A DNA stretch of 64,000 bases from an uncultured Dehalococcoidia bacterium. GTDB lineage: Bacteria; Chloroflexota; Dehalococcoidia; Lucifugimonadales; GCA-2712585. The stretch covers positions 248,001 to 312,000 of the forward strand of contig OY282371.1 in the NCBI GenBank assembly GCA_958295715.1. The letters run 5' to 3'. This document shows, piece by piece, positions 43,593-51,974 of the stretch. The notes below the pieces were generated by a model. That model worked only from the letters and a program-made list of their open reading frames with translations, did no database searches and was not told the origin of the DNA. How positions within the stretch are numbered: position 1 is the first letter of the stretch; each line of letters opens with the position of its first letter. The translations under genes were made by a program, and so were the position numbers.

Positions 43593-44363
43593 GTGAGCGT
43601 AACCAGTCCGGCGGTCAGGGGTTGGAACATAGCTCCCGGCTCCCTGCCGCGTCCCCTCATCATCGCCCACCGCGGCGACGTGGAGTCTGCCCCGGAGAAC
43701 ACGTTGGCGGCCTTCCGGAGCGCGGCTGAAAGGGGAGCCGACGGCGTGGAGCTGGACGTGCGGCTCACCAAGGACGGGCGCGCGGTGGTTATGCACGACC
43801 GCCTCATCAACAGGACCACCAACGGCCATGGGCCCGCCGGCGCCCACACCCTGGCCCAGCTTAGGGAACTCGACGCCGGCTCCTGGTTCCACCCCAAGTT
43901 CAAGGGGGCCGTCGTCCCAACCCTGGGCGAGGTCTTTGACGCCCTGCCGCCGGACTTCCTGGTATCCGTGGAGTTGAAGGTGCGAGGCTGGGGCGTCAAG
44001 CCGCTGGTCCGCGCCACCCTGGAGGCCATAAGCCGCTCCAACCGGTGGAACAGCGCCATGGCGGCCAGCTTCAACCCCGTGGCCCTCTTCTTCATGCGCC
44101 GCATGGGGCCTCGACTGGCCCGCGGCTACATATGGAGCGCCCGGCACCCGCTGCCCATCAGCCGCCGGTGGCTTAGCCCCCTGGCCAAGCCCGACTGGAT
44201 GGACCCCGACCTGCACACCTTCACCCCCAAGCTCCTGGAGCGGTTCCATAGGCAGGGCAAACCCGTGCTGGCCTGGGACGTCGACGCGGGCCAAGACCTC
44301 GAGGGCCTCGGGGCCATGGGGCTGGATGGCGTTGTCACGGACACGTTGTCAGCCTTCCTCTAG
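43593..44363 (+). CDS. Glycerophosphodiester phosphodiesterase
   Basis: The 256-aa TIM-barrel protein carries the GDPD signature IIAHRGDVESAPENTLAAF with the catalytic His-Arg, then GVELDVRLTKDGRAVVMHD, which supplies the metal ligands E-x-D and the second catalytic His. VSVELKV gives the third acid. It hydrolyses deacylated phospholipids to glycerol-3-phosphate and an alcohol. GTG 43593 is taken as the start. No signal peptide is seen. It follows the PAP2 gene closely. Confidence 0.9.
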   Translation: MSVTSPAVRGWNIAPGSLPRPLIIAHRGDVESAPENTLAAFRSAAERGADGVELDVRLTKDGRAVVMHDRLINRTTNGHGPAGAHTLAQLRELDAGSWFHPKFKGAVVPTLGEVFDALPPDFLVSVELKVRGWGVKPLVRATLEAISRSNRWNSAMAASFNPVALFFMRRMGPRLARGYIWSARHPLPISRRWLSPLAKPDWMDPDLHTFTPKLLERFHRQGKPVLAWDVDAGQDLEGLGAMGLDGVVTDTLSAFL

Positions 44364-44442
44364 CCCAACGCCCGTTCTTTCCGTCATTCCCGCGCAGGCG
44401 GGAAGCGCCGGGGGGGGGGTGGTGGAGAGGGGGATTCCCCCT

Positions 44443-45237
44443 CTACCAGGGTTTGCGCTCCTCCACCCCCGTGGGCTGCTCCAGCCCGTCCACCGGGATG
44501 TGGCGGCCGTTTATCCAGTTGGCGCGGGGCGAGACGAGGAAGCCGATGACGTCGGCCACCTCCTCCGGGTTGCCCAGCCGCCCCATGGGGAAGCCGTCGC
44601 GCACGTACTGTTCATAGGATGCCGGGTTTTCCTTCCTGAAGGTGTCCCAACCCCGAGTGCCCTGTATGGAACCCGGCGACACGGTGTTGACCCGGATGTT
44701 GTGCCCCGACAACTCCAGGGCGACGCGTTCCGTCAAGAATATCACCGCGGCCTTGGCGGCCCCGTACTGGGCGGACCCCGCCAACTGGGGCGACCATCCG
44801 GAGATGGAGGCCACGTTGACGATGGCCCCACCGCCGCGGCGCCGCATGTGGGGGGCGGCCAGGCGGGTGAGATGGACGCCGTGCATTAGGGTAATGTCGA
44901 AGGTGCGATGCCAGTCCTCGGGGCTGGTCTCGAATATGGACTTTCCACCGGTGGAACCGCCGACGTTGTTGACTAGAATATCGACGCCGCCCAGCCCCTT
45001 CACGCACTGCTCCACGAACCGGGCGGCCTCCTCCGGCCTGGTGACGTCGGCGGCGACGGCCACCACCTCCGCGCCCCGCGCCTCCAACTCCCGCTGCGCC
45101 GCCGCCAGCCGCTCCTGACTGCGACCGCATATCCCCAGGCGGCACCCCTCCTCGGCCAGGAGCCGCGCGGTGGCCAACCCAATCCCCATAGTCGCGCCGC
45201 TTACGAGGGCGACTTTGTCATCAAGTTGAAGGTCCAC
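44443..45237 (-). CDS. SDR family oxidoreductase
   Basis: The 264-aa classical short-chain dehydrogenase has the nucleotide motif VSGATMGIGLATARLLAE, the structural NNVGG, the catalytic Ser in VASISGW and the Y-x-x-x-K in YGAAKAA, then NTVSPGSI. ICGRSQER suggests NADP preference because of the arginine after strand 2. It is FabG-like but a role in fatty acid synthesis is not shown. GTG 45237 is well supported by AAGGAGG seven bases upstream. It follows the M20 gene by 28 bp on the same strand. Confidence 0.9.
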   Translation of the reverse strand: MDLQLDDKVALVSGATMGIGLATARLLAEEGCRLGICGRSQERLAAAQRELEARGAEVVAVAADVTRPEEAARFVEQCVKGLGGVDILVNNVGGSTGGKSIFETSPEDWHRTFDITLMHGVHLTRLAAPHMRRRGGGAIVNVASISGWSPQLAGSAQYGAAKAAVIFLTERVALELSGHNIRVNTVSPGSIQGTRGWDTFRKENPASYEQYVRDGFPMGRLGNPEEVADVIGFLVSPRANWINGRHIPVDGLEQPTGVEERKPW

Positions 45238-45265
45238 AGGACGCCTCCTTATTCACATAATCCGC

Positions 45266-46444
45266 CTAGGGTGTCTGAGTCGCGGCGAAGGCCTCTTTTG
45301 CCTTGGACAGGTTGGACGGCTCCGCCAGCAGGTCCACGACGGTCCACCCCATGGCCACGGCCCCATCCAAGACGGCCCGGTGGCCGGCCTCGGAGCCGGC
45401 GTAGGACTGGAACTCCTCGGTGTGGATGGGGACGCCGGGCGGCGACACCGCGATGATGGGGTGTATGCCGGGAACCATGAAGCTCACGTTCCCCATGTCG
45501 GTGCTGCCAAAGGTCTTGCCCTCGTAGGACTCCACCACGCGGCCTCGCTCCTTCAGGTTCCGGGCGTACAGGTCTTCGATAACCGCGTTGTTGTTCATAG
45601 TCCTGTACTGGGGTTCGCTCCACCGGTGCTCCAGCCGCGCCCCCGTAGCCAGCGCCCCCGACCGGAAGCAGTCTATCACCCGCTCCTTGAAGGTCTCCAA
45701 GTACGGGTCTTCCGAGGCCCTAATATAGAAGGTCCCGGCGCTGTGGGCGGGAACCACGTTGGCGGCCTGCCCGCCGTCGGTTATGATGCCGTGGACCCGG
45801 CTGCCGTCGACGACGTGCTGACGGAGGGAGTTGATGGCGTTGTAGGAAAGTATCATGGCTTCAAGGGCGTTCACGCCCTGCTCCGGCGCGCCGGCGGCGT
45901 GGGAGGCCCTGCCGTGGAACTCCACCTCCAGAATGGCCACGGCCATGGCGTTGCAGCCGGAGGTGTTGTGGGAGCCGGGGTGCACCATCATGGCGGCGTC
46001 TAGGTTGGAGAAGGCCCCCTTGTCGGCCATCCGGATCTTCCCGCCCCTGCCCTCCTCCCCGGGCGTCCCGATGACGTGGACCGTTCCTCCCAGGGCGTCC
46101 ACCGCCGCCTTGGCGCCGAGGCCGGCCCCCACCGCGGCGGCGGCGATGATGTTGTGGCCGCAGGCGTGGCCGATGCCGGGGAGGGCGTCGTACTCGGCGA
46201 TGACGCCTATGTGGGGATTCCCGCCGCCGTAGACGGCTTCGAAGGCCGTGGGCAATTGGTAGGCCCCGCGGGTCACCGCGAACCCCTTTCCGCCCAGGTA
46301 GTCGGCCAGGCGCCGGGCTGACCGCTCCTCCTCCAGGGACAGTTCCGGGTTGCCGTGAATCCCCAGGGACAGTTCCACCAACTCGCCCCGGTGGGCGTCA
46401 ATCTCCTGCTGAACTTGCCGCTTCAGTTCCTCTGCTCTATCCAT
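45266..46444 (-). CDS. M20 family amidohydrolase (AbgB/amidase-like)
   Basis: The 392-aa protein is an M20D-type peptidase: AEYDALPGIGHACGHNIIAAAA with the H-x-C-G-H metal motif, GTPGEEGRGGKI with the catalytic Glu-Glu, MVHPGSHN and HGRASHAAGAPEQGVNALEAM with the dimer-domain His. It resembles AbgB, p-aminobenzoyl-glutamate hydrolase. The start ATG 46444 is preceded by AAGGAG at a spacing of six. With the SDR gene it likely forms an operon for breakdown of an amide-linked substrate. Confidence 0.88.
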   Translation of the reverse strand: MDRAEELKRQVQQEIDAHRGELVELSLGIHGNPELSLEEERSARRLADYLGGKGFAVTRGAYQLPTAFEAVYGGGNPHIGVIAEYDALPGIGHACGHNIIAAAAVGAGLGAKAAVDALGGTVHVIGTPGEEGRGGKIRMADKGAFSNLDAAMMVHPGSHNTSGCNAMAVAILEVEFHGRASHAAGAPEQGVNALEAMILSYNAINSLRQHVVDGSRVHGIITDGGQAANVVPAHSAGTFYIRASEDPYLETFKERVIDCFRSGALATGARLEHRWSEPQYRTMNNNAVIEDLYARNLKERGRVVESYEGKTFGSTDMGNVSFMVPGIHPIIAVSPPGVPIHTEEFQSYAGSEAGHRAVLDGAVAMGWTVVDLLAEPSNLSKAKEAFAATQTP

Positions 46445-46551
46445 ACGCGCTCCTTAGGGGCCGGCTTTTGGCTCGGCGCCGGGGTTTGGTCGCAGTATAT
46501 GGGGTTTCCCGACCCTTAGACAAGGTTGGCGCAGCAGAGGCCGTTTTAGGG

Positions 46552-46557
46552 TATAAT
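46552..46557 (+). promoter_or_regulatory. Possible -10 box (TATAAT) for the aldo/keto reductase pair
   Basis: A perfect TATAAT stands 52 bp ahead of ATG 46609. A TTGGCG at 46526 would give a spacing of about 20 bp, longer than ideal, so only the -10 is convincing. Confidence 0.45.
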
Positions 46558-46608
46558 GCCCGCAAGCGGGGCCTTGGCTCCGGAATCGCAGGGGAGAGAA
46601 GGGGGAAG

Positions 46609-47421
46609 ATGAGACTTCGCAAGTTGGCCGGCATGGAGGTGAGTTCCATTGGGATGGGCAGCGCCGCGACCTTCGACGTGGACGGCGCCGGGGACCTGGC
46701 CCTTCGTCGCGAGATTATGGACCAGTGCATCGCAGAAGGCGTCACCTTCATCGACACGTCGCCCATGTACGGCCGCGCCGAGTGGGTCCTCGGGCAGGTT
46801 ATCGATGGAAGGCGCGATAAGTTCCAGCTGGCCACCAAGGTGTGGTGCTCCGGCAAGGAGACGGGCGAGGCGCAGATAGGCCAGTCCTTCAGCCTCCTCA
46901 AGACGGACTACATCGACGTTCTTCAGATTCACAACCTGGTGGACTGGGGCGCCCATCTTCCCTACTTGGAGAGGCTGAAGGCTGAGGGGCGGATAGGGCT
47001 TATCGGCGTCACCTACGGCTACCCCGACATGTTCCCTGAGATGATGGATATCATGCGGACGGGGCGGGTGGACACCATTCAAATTTCCTACAACATCAAT
47101 GACCGCGCGGTGGAGGATGAGGTGCTGCCCTTGGCCGAGAGTTTGGGCATGGGCGTTATCGTCATGCGGCCCACGGGCAAGGGGTTGCTGGCCACCGGGC
47201 TAAGCAGGCAGCCGGACCTGTCGCCGCTGCGGGAGTACGGGATTGAAACGTGGGGTCAGGCGGCCCTGGCCTGGCTGCTGGCCGACCATCGTGTCAGCGT
47301 GCCCATTCCCGCCACGACGAAGCCGAGCCGGATTGTGGAGAACGCCCTTCCGGGGAAGGCGCAGGTCCTTCCTCAAGAACTGCGGGAGTATATCGCTAAG
47401 GAGACGGAGCGCTGCTCCTGA
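46609..47421 (+). CDS. Aldo/keto reductase (first of a tandem pair)
   Basis: The 270-aa product has the AKR barrel: IGMGSAATFDVDG, then FIDTSPMYGRAE, which holds the catalytic Asp and Tyr, LATKVWCS with the Lys, and VLQIHNLVDW with the His, completing the tetrad. VMRPTGKGLL and the C-terminal VPIPATTKPSRIVENA bind cofactor. ATG 46609 follows AGAAGGGGG; a longer frame from 46468 has no start signal. The following gene is a clear paralogue, 38 bp away. Confidence 0.9.
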   Translation: MRLRKLAGMEVSSIGMGSAATFDVDGAGDLALRREIMDQCIAEGVTFIDTSPMYGRAEWVLGQVIDGRRDKFQLATKVWCSGKETGEAQIGQSFSLLKTDYIDVLQIHNLVDWGAHLPYLERLKAEGRIGLIGVTYGYPDMFPEMMDIMRTGRVDTIQISYNINDRAVEDEVLPLAESLGMGVIVMRPTGKGLLATGLSRQPDLSPLREYGIETWGQAALAWLLADHRVSVPIPATTKPSRIVENALPGKAQVLPQELREYIAKETERCS

Positions 47422-47459
47422 CGGCGGGGGCGCGTTTCAAACATGATAGGGGGTAGACA

Positions 47460-48278
47460 GTGAGAACACGAATGTTGGCCGGACTGGAGACGCCAGCCAT
47501 TGGGATGGGCAGCGCCAACACCTTCAACGTGGAGGACAGCGAGGGGCTGGAGACGCGCAGGCGCATTATAGACAACTGCATCGCCTCCGGGTCCACCTTC
47601 ATCGACACGTCGCCCATGTACGGGCGGGCTGAAGAGGCCCTGGGCGTGTCTATGGAGGGGAAGACGGACCAGTTCCAGCTTGCCACCAAGGTTTGGGCGG
47701 TGGGAAAGGAGACGGGGCGGCGTCAGATAGCCCGGTCCTTCGAGCTATTGAAGACGGACCACATCCACGTGTTCCAGATTCACAACATGGTGGACTGGCG
47801 CACCCATCTGCCCTATCTGGAAGGGCTCCGGGAGCAGGGCGCCATAGACCTGATTGGCGTCACCTACACCTACCCGCCCGGCTTCCCGGAGATGATTGAG
47901 ATAATGAAGACCCAGCGCATTCAGACTATTCAGATATCCTACAACGTGTTGGAGCGGGAGGCGGAGGATGAGATTTTGCCCTTGGCCGAGGAGTTGGGCA
48001 TAGGGGTGATAGTCATGCGGCCTTTGGGGTCGGGGGCACTGGCCAAGGATATGAGCAGCCAGCCCGACTTGGCGCCCCTCGCGGAGTTTGGCATTGAAAC
48101 GTGGCCGCAGGCCCTGCTCGCCTGGGTGCTGGCGGACCCGCGTATTGGGGTTCCCATACCCTCCAGCACTCGTCCGGAGCGGATACTCCAAAACGCGGTG
48201 GCGGGGAACCTTCCCACGCTGCCCAAGGAGCTCAGGGAGCACGTCTCGAAGGAGGCGGCGCGGAGCTTTAACGCCTAG
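47460..48278 (+). CDS. Aldo/keto reductase (second of a tandem pair)
   Basis: The 272-aa paralogue keeps the tetrad: Asp and Tyr in FIDTSPMYGRAEE, Lys in LATKVWAV, His in VFQIHNMVDW. It aligns with the preceding gene over its full length without large gaps (compare IGMGSANTFNVED and IGMGSAATFDVDG), so the pair arose by tandem duplication followed by divergence. The start is GTG 47460 with TAGGGGG upstream. Substrates are unknown. Confidence 0.9.
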   Translation: MRTRMLAGLETPAIGMGSANTFNVEDSEGLETRRRIIDNCIASGSTFIDTSPMYGRAEEALGVSMEGKTDQFQLATKVWAVGKETGRRQIARSFELLKTDHIHVFQIHNMVDWRTHLPYLEGLREQGAIDLIGVTYTYPPGFPEMIEIMKTQRIQTIQISYNVLEREAEDEILPLAEELGIGVIVMRPLGSGALAKDMSSQPDLAPLAEFGIETWPQALLAWVLADPRIGVPIPSSTRPERILQNAVAGNLPTLPKELREHVSKEAARSFNA

Positions 48279-48298
48279 CCGCCGCCGGGCTGGCGGGG

Positions 48299-48616
48299 CT
48301 ACTCCTGGGGGGCGAAGTCGGCGGCCTTCATAATCTGGTCTCTGGCGTTCACCAGGAGGGGCTGGACGCGGGGCAGGTACTCACCCGTCCAGCGGGGGTC
48401 GGAGTCGACCTTGGCCTTTATCTCCTCCATGTGGGCCAGGCTCTTGTAGGCCCAAATGTGGATGACCTGGGTTATGGGGCCAATGATGGTGTAGAACCAG
48501 CCGGCCAGTTCAACGCCGTAGGACTGTCTCAGGGGGAGGGCTATCTCTCTAACGGCGTCCATGTACTCGTTGACCTTGCCGTGTTTGAGGTCATAAGTGC
48601 GCACGTCATAAATCAT
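48299..48616 (-). CDS. NIPSNAP family protein
   Basis: The 105-aa protein is a small ferredoxin-like alpha/beta fold of the NIPSNAP family: MIYDVRTYDLKHGKVNEYM, GWFYTIIGPITQVIHIWAYKSL and WTGEYLPRVQPLLVN. Bacterial members occur near degradation genes, but a reaction is not known. AGGAGG lies before ATG 48616. It is convergent with the aldo/keto reductase pair. Confidence 0.9.
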   Translation of the reverse strand: MIYDVRTYDLKHGKVNEYMDAVREIALPLRQSYGVELAGWFYTIIGPITQVIHIWAYKSLAHMEEIKAKVDSDPRWTGEYLPRVQPLLVNARDQIMKAADFAPQE

Positions 48617-49005
48617 GGGCGTTCCTCCTAAAGCCGGGGGCGGTTGGGGCTTGGGCTGAAGCTATCAGCCGCCGCGCCGGGTGTCAAGGCGGGAAGGGGG
48701 GGAACGCGCCCGCTGGCCGCCCGCTCGCCCCGCCGGATTCCCGCTCCCCCCCTCCCGTCATTCCCGCGCAGGCGGGAAGGGCGCGTGCGCCCCCTCAAGT
48801 TTTGAAGAGCGTTGGTTCTGTGTTGGGGCTTCGGATGGCCGCCCTCTTATCCGTCATTCCCGCGCAGGCGGGAATCCATTATCCGGCCCCGTTACGCCCC
48901 CTAGAGCCGATACGGGCTGATATAATAGCCGTGTAGCGGAAGGCGGGGGGTTGCTGGGGGAGATACTGCGATAGCCACAATCCTGAGAGAGAGGGGAGGG
49001 CCACA
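48617..49005. repeat. Spacer before the defence island: palindromes and leader copy 1
   Basis: Palindromes lie at about 48758-48783 and 48853-48879, with the core CCCTCAAGTTTTGAAGAGCG at 48792-48811. From 48885 the sequence changes to the leader that also precedes the next two modules. Confidence 0.75.
48885..48965 (+). promoter_or_regulatory. Shared leader, copy 1 (before hicBA)
   Basis: The element reads GAGCCGATACGGGCTGATA, then TAATAGCC, with TATAAT at 48921-48926 in an imperfect inverted repeat (ACGGGCT/AGCCGT), followed by a G-rich stretch ending GCTGGGGGAGATA. It recurs before the next two modules. A -10 function is plausible; no -35 consensus is seen. Confidence 0.65.
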
Positions 49006-49230
49006 ATGTCCGCCGCCATTTTTGAGGTCATATTCGAAGTCAGGGAGGACGAGGTCGATGGCGGATACTCGGCCAGCGCCCTGGGGCATGGCATACACAC
49101 CGAGGGCGAGACTGTTGAAGAACTGCGCCATAACGTGAAGGAGGCCGTCGAATGCTATTTCGACGCGGGAATGACGCGGCCGGCGCTGGTCCGACTTCAC
49201 TTCGTCCGTGATGAAGTCCTTACGCTGTGA
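49006..49230 (+). CDS. hicB: HicB family antitoxin
   Basis: The 74-aa protein has the HicB partial RNase-H-like fold: FEVIFEVREDEVDGGYSASALGHGIHTEGETVEELRHN is cut here into its two landmarks, the E-x-x-x-G-G-Y strand and the ET-x-EEL helix, followed by VKEAVECYF. HicB neutralises HicA and usually represses its own promoter. This form lacks an added DNA-binding domain. It overlaps the toxin gene by four bases (GTGA). GGGGAGGG is upstream of ATG 49006. Confidence 0.85.
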   Translation: MSAAIFEVIFEVREDEVDGGYSASALGHGIHTEGETVEELRHNVKEAVECYFDAGMTRPALVRLHFVRDEVLTL

Positions 49231-49469
49231 AACTGCCGCGAGACTTGAGCGGGTCTGATTTGGAGAAGGCCCTCAAGACTTTGGGTTATGAAGTCACCAG
49301 GCGGCGCGGGTCTCACGCGCGGGTAACAACTCAAACCAATGGTGAACATCACGAGGTTATCCCCAGGCATAACCCCATTAAGACGAAGACGCTTTCAAGC
49401 ATCCTGAAGAGCATTGCAGCGCATCACGGCCTTAGTGTAGAAGAACTGATTAAGCGTCTTGATTTGTAG
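49227..49469 (+). CDS. hicA: HicA family mRNA interferase toxin
   Basis: The 80-aa protein is a dsRBD-like HicA: LPRDLSGSDLEKALKTLGYE, then TRRRGSHARVTT with the catalytic His, HHEVIPRHNPIKTKTLSSIL and a C-terminal helix. HicA cuts mRNA independently of ribosomes and stops growth until HicB binds it. The GTG start overlaps the hicB stop. Antitoxin-first order is the less usual one for hic loci but well known. Confidence 0.9.
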   Translation: MKLPRDLSGSDLEKALKTLGYEVTRRRGSHARVTTQTNGEHHEVIPRHNPIKTKTLSSILKSIAAHHGLSVEELIKRLDL

Positions 49470-49504
49470 CTGACCTTAAGCTTAAGGCTGCGAAGTCAAA
49501 CCCC

Positions 49505-49570
49505 GGCCCCGTCGCCCCTCTGAGCCGATACGGGCTGATATAATAGCGGTAAGCCGGGAGGCGGAGGGCT
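49505..49570 (+). promoter_or_regulatory. Shared leader, copy 2 (before the membrane-TIR pair)
   Basis: GAGCCGATACGGGCTGATA with TATAAT at 49539-49544 matches copy 1 base for base over about 30 bp and then shares the GGGAGGCGGAGGG stretch. It lies about 60 bp ahead of ATG 49604. Confidence 0.65.
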
Positions 49571-49603
49571 GAACATTTCTGACAAATGTCACGAGGCGAC
49601 CGG

Positions 49604-50044
49604 ATGACCGAGCAATCGCACCTAAGTTACGAGTCCTCTGCCGTTCAGAAACACCTCGAGATAATGCAGGGCGTTATCCAGCGGATGGCGGAGAACAGCC
49701 GCTCCTGCAAGATGTGGTGCGTCACCCTCGTCTCCGCAACGCTGGTGTTGGTGGCGCGGACGGGTGAGCCGGGGCACGCGCTGATAGCCTTGGCGCCATC
49801 CGTCCTGTTCTGGGTACTGGATTCCTATTACTTGGCATTGGAGCGGGGTTTCAGAGACTCCTACCGCGCATTCGTTGGAAAGGTCCACTGCTCTACGGTA
49901 TGCGTATCCGACCTTTACGGGGTTTCTCATAGCGGCAAGGTGAGCCGGCGGTTCCTTTGGGCGCTGTTCCTCTCCTTCTCCACGCTCCCGTTCTACATAA
50001 TCATCGCTGGCATGATACTATCGGCTTGGCGATTTGTGATTTAA
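49604..50044 (+). CDS. Membrane protein paired with a TIR-like protein
   Basis: The 146-aa product begins with a charged helix (YESSAVQKHLEIMQGVIQRM) and then has three hydrophobic stretches: WCVTLVSATLVLVA, ALIALAPSVLFWVLDSYYLA and FLWALFLSFSTLPFYIIIAG. The arrangement recalls SLATT-type two-helix membrane effectors that accompany nucleotide-signalling defence systems, but I cannot assign it firmly. ATG 49604 is chosen over 49586 because GAGG lies at a suitable distance. The TIR-like gene starts 24 bp downstream. Pore formation on signal is inference. Confidence 0.65.
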   Translation: MTEQSHLSYESSAVQKHLEIMQGVIQRMAENSRSCKMWCVTLVSATLVLVARTGEPGHALIALAPSVLFWVLDSYYLALERGFRDSYRAFVGKVHCSTVCVSDLYGVSHSGKVSRRFLWALFLSFSTLPFYIIIAGMILSAWRFVI

Positions 50045-50068
50045 CTTCAGCTTACCAGGAGTGGAGAG

Positions 50069-50647
50069 ATGGTGAATTCGCTCCCAAGGCACAAGGTGTT
50101 CATCAGCTACTATCACGAGGACGACCAGGAGTACAAGAACCGGCTCGTACAGGCGTTGGAGAGCAAGTTCGTTGATAAGTCCGTCAGTCAAGGGGACATT
50201 CATGACGAAGGCCTTCCGCTGGATGAGATCCGCCGCAGGATCCGGAATAACCACATATCGGACGCAACCGTCACCGTCGTTCTGATTGGCTGTTGCACGT
50301 GGCAGCGAAAGCACGTGGATTGGGAAATTTTAGCCAGCCTTATTGATAGGCCGAACAATCAGAGATGCGGGATAGTAGGCCTGCTACTGCCGACGCACCA
50401 CGACTATCTCAACCCTCCAAAAGAGCGTAATCCTCGCCTAATTCCACCGAGGTTGGCGCGTAACATTGTCGGGAAAAATCCTTTCGCAGTCATATATGAC
50501 TGGCCCAAGAATGGACTTTCCAAGAAAGTCCTGCCGAAAATCCACACGGCATTTCAGAGGAGGAACCAGACTCCGTGGCCGGATGACAGTCTTACCCTGT
50601 TTAAGAACAACAGGAGCGGTGATTGTTCGAGAGGTTGGTGGAGTTAG
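50069..50647 (+). CDS. TIR-like (MTH538/DUF1863, ThsB-type) protein
   Basis: The 192-aa protein begins HKVFISYYHEDDQEYKNRL, the MTH538 TIR-like strand-helix, continues VTVVLIGCCTWQRKHVDWEI (with the W-x-x-x-H-V-D-W-E helix) and IVGLLLPTHHDY. The fold is that of Thoeris ThsB, which makes a cyclic-ADP-ribose-type signal from NAD when phage is sensed. The last 40 residues are basic. The gene follows the membrane protein closely and lacks a ThsA partner; the membrane protein may be the effector. Confidence 0.8.
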   Translation: MVNSLPRHKVFISYYHEDDQEYKNRLVQALESKFVDKSVSQGDIHDEGLPLDEIRRRIRNNHISDATVTVVLIGCCTWQRKHVDWEILASLIDRPNNQRCGIVGLLLPTHHDYLNPPKERNPRLIPPRLARNIVGKNPFAVIYDWPKNGLSKKVLPKIHTAFQRRNQTPWPDDSLTLFKNNRSGDCSRGWWS

Positions 50648-50673
50648 AGCCTGGCGCCCGCCACTTCTACAAG

Positions 50674-50758
50674 CCCCGGCCCATGCGCCCCTTGGAGGCG
50701 ATACGGTCTGATATAATAGCCGTGGAGTGGGAGATGGAGGGACTGCTGGGGGAGAGAT
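50674..50758 (+). promoter_or_regulatory. Shared leader, copy 3 (before SIR2-HerA-KTSC)
   Basis: GGCGATACGGTCTGATATAA with TATAAT at 50712-50717, then TAGCCGTGGAGTGGGAG and GCTGGGGGAGAGATAG, matches copy 1 on both sides of the TATAAT. It lies about 61 bp ahead of GTG 50778. Confidence 0.65.
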
Positions 50759-50777
50759 AGTTTGGAGGGCATGAATC

Positions 50778-51974
50778 GTGACCCCATATGATCCCGCCGA
50801 ACAAATTGGGTATCTCCATCAATGTCTGTCAAGCGCTAAGAGACCCATTGGTCTTTTTCTGGGCGCAGGCTGCTCTATGGCCGTCAAAGTAGCGAAAAAC
50901 AAGCCTCTGATCCCCGACATCTCTGGCATCACCAAATATGTATGCGAATCTCTGAACAAGTGTGAAAGTCTTGGCGTTGTAATAGAGAATCTCAAGAAAG
51001 ATGGTCAAAAGGCCCCCACCGTCGAAGATATTCTCACCCATGTTCGGGGGTTACGGGCCGTCGTTGGAGGAGGAGAGGCGCGCGGTCTATGCGCGAATCA
51101 ATTGGATAAATTAGATAATGACATCTGCAAACGCATACAGGGTATCGTCAACAAGAAGCTTCCCCAATCCGACACTCCATATCACAAACTTGCGGCATGG
51201 ATCAAAGCGGCGGAGCGCGACTATCCAGTCGAAGTATTCACGACAAATTATGACCTACTGGTCGAAAAGGCGCTCGAAGACTCGGATGTCCCCTACTTTG
51301 ATGGCTTTGCCGGCGGCCTAACACCAGGTTTCGATGTTCAGGCAATGGAGGAAGACAAGCTCCCGCCACGTTGGGCACGGGTATGGAAACTTCATGGATC
51401 AATCAATTGGCATCGAAAAAATGACAGGGTGTTACGTGGCGCTGGTGTTGCCCGTGGAGAGCGTATCCCAGTCATTCATCCATCTCACCTCAAATATCAA
51501 GAAAGCAGGAGATTGCCGTACCTGGCCATGATGGATAGGCTTAGAAGATATTTGGGGCAACCTTCATCAGTGCTCATTCTATGTGGATACTCTTTTCGTG
51601 ACCAACATGTCAACGATGTAATTTTACAGGGGTTACACTCAAGCCCCACGACTATGGCCTTTGCATTGCTTTTTTCCTCGTTAAAGAATTCTTTGGATGC
51701 GGTAATGCTAGCAAAGAAGCAACCCAATCTCACGGCCCTTGCGCGGGACGGAGCCGTCATTGGAACCACCGAAGGAGAATGGATAAGGCGCGACAAGCAG
51801 GAGGTATCAGCTAGTGGTAGCCCAGGAGTGATTTGGTCGAAAGGCGTTTCAAAAGACAAGGACGAGAAATTACAAGCCGAGTTGCTACTTGGCGATTTCG
51901 GCGCTTTGGGTGATTTCCTTAAAAGCATAGTCGGTGACACTCAGAGGGAGAAGAGGGTTTCTGATGGCAATTAG
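50778..51974 (+). CDS. SIR2 family NAD-hydrolase-like defence protein
   Basis: The 398-aa protein has a SIR2 domain: LFLGAGCSMAV at about residues 26-36 (NAD-binding G-A-G-x-S), VFTTNYDLLVEKAL, the catalytic His in VWKLHGSINW (about residue 205) and ILCGYSFRDQHVNDVI. SIR2 proteins paired with HerA-like ATPases form an antiphage system in which the SIR2 subunit depletes NAD. GGAGGG lies eight bases ahead of GTG 50778. The HerA gene overlaps by 11 bp. AT content rises here relative to the window. Confidence 0.88.
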   Translation: MTPYDPAEQIGYLHQCLSSAKRPIGLFLGAGCSMAVKVAKNKPLIPDISGITKYVCESLNKCESLGVVIENLKKDGQKAPTVEDILTHVRGLRAVVGGGEARGLCANQLDKLDNDICKRIQGIVNKKLPQSDTPYHKLAAWIKAAERDYPVEVFTTNYDLLVEKALEDSDVPYFDGFAGGLTPGFDVQAMEEDKLPPRWARVWKLHGSINWHRKNDRVLRGAGVARGERIPVIHPSHLKYQESRRLPYLAMMDRLRRYLGQPSSVLILCGYSFRDQHVNDVILQGLHSSPTTMAFALLFSSLKNSLDAVMLAKKQPNLTALARDGAVIGTTEGEWIRRDKQEVSASGSPGVIWSKGVSKDKDEKLQAELLLGDFGALGDFLKSIVGDTQREKRVSDGN

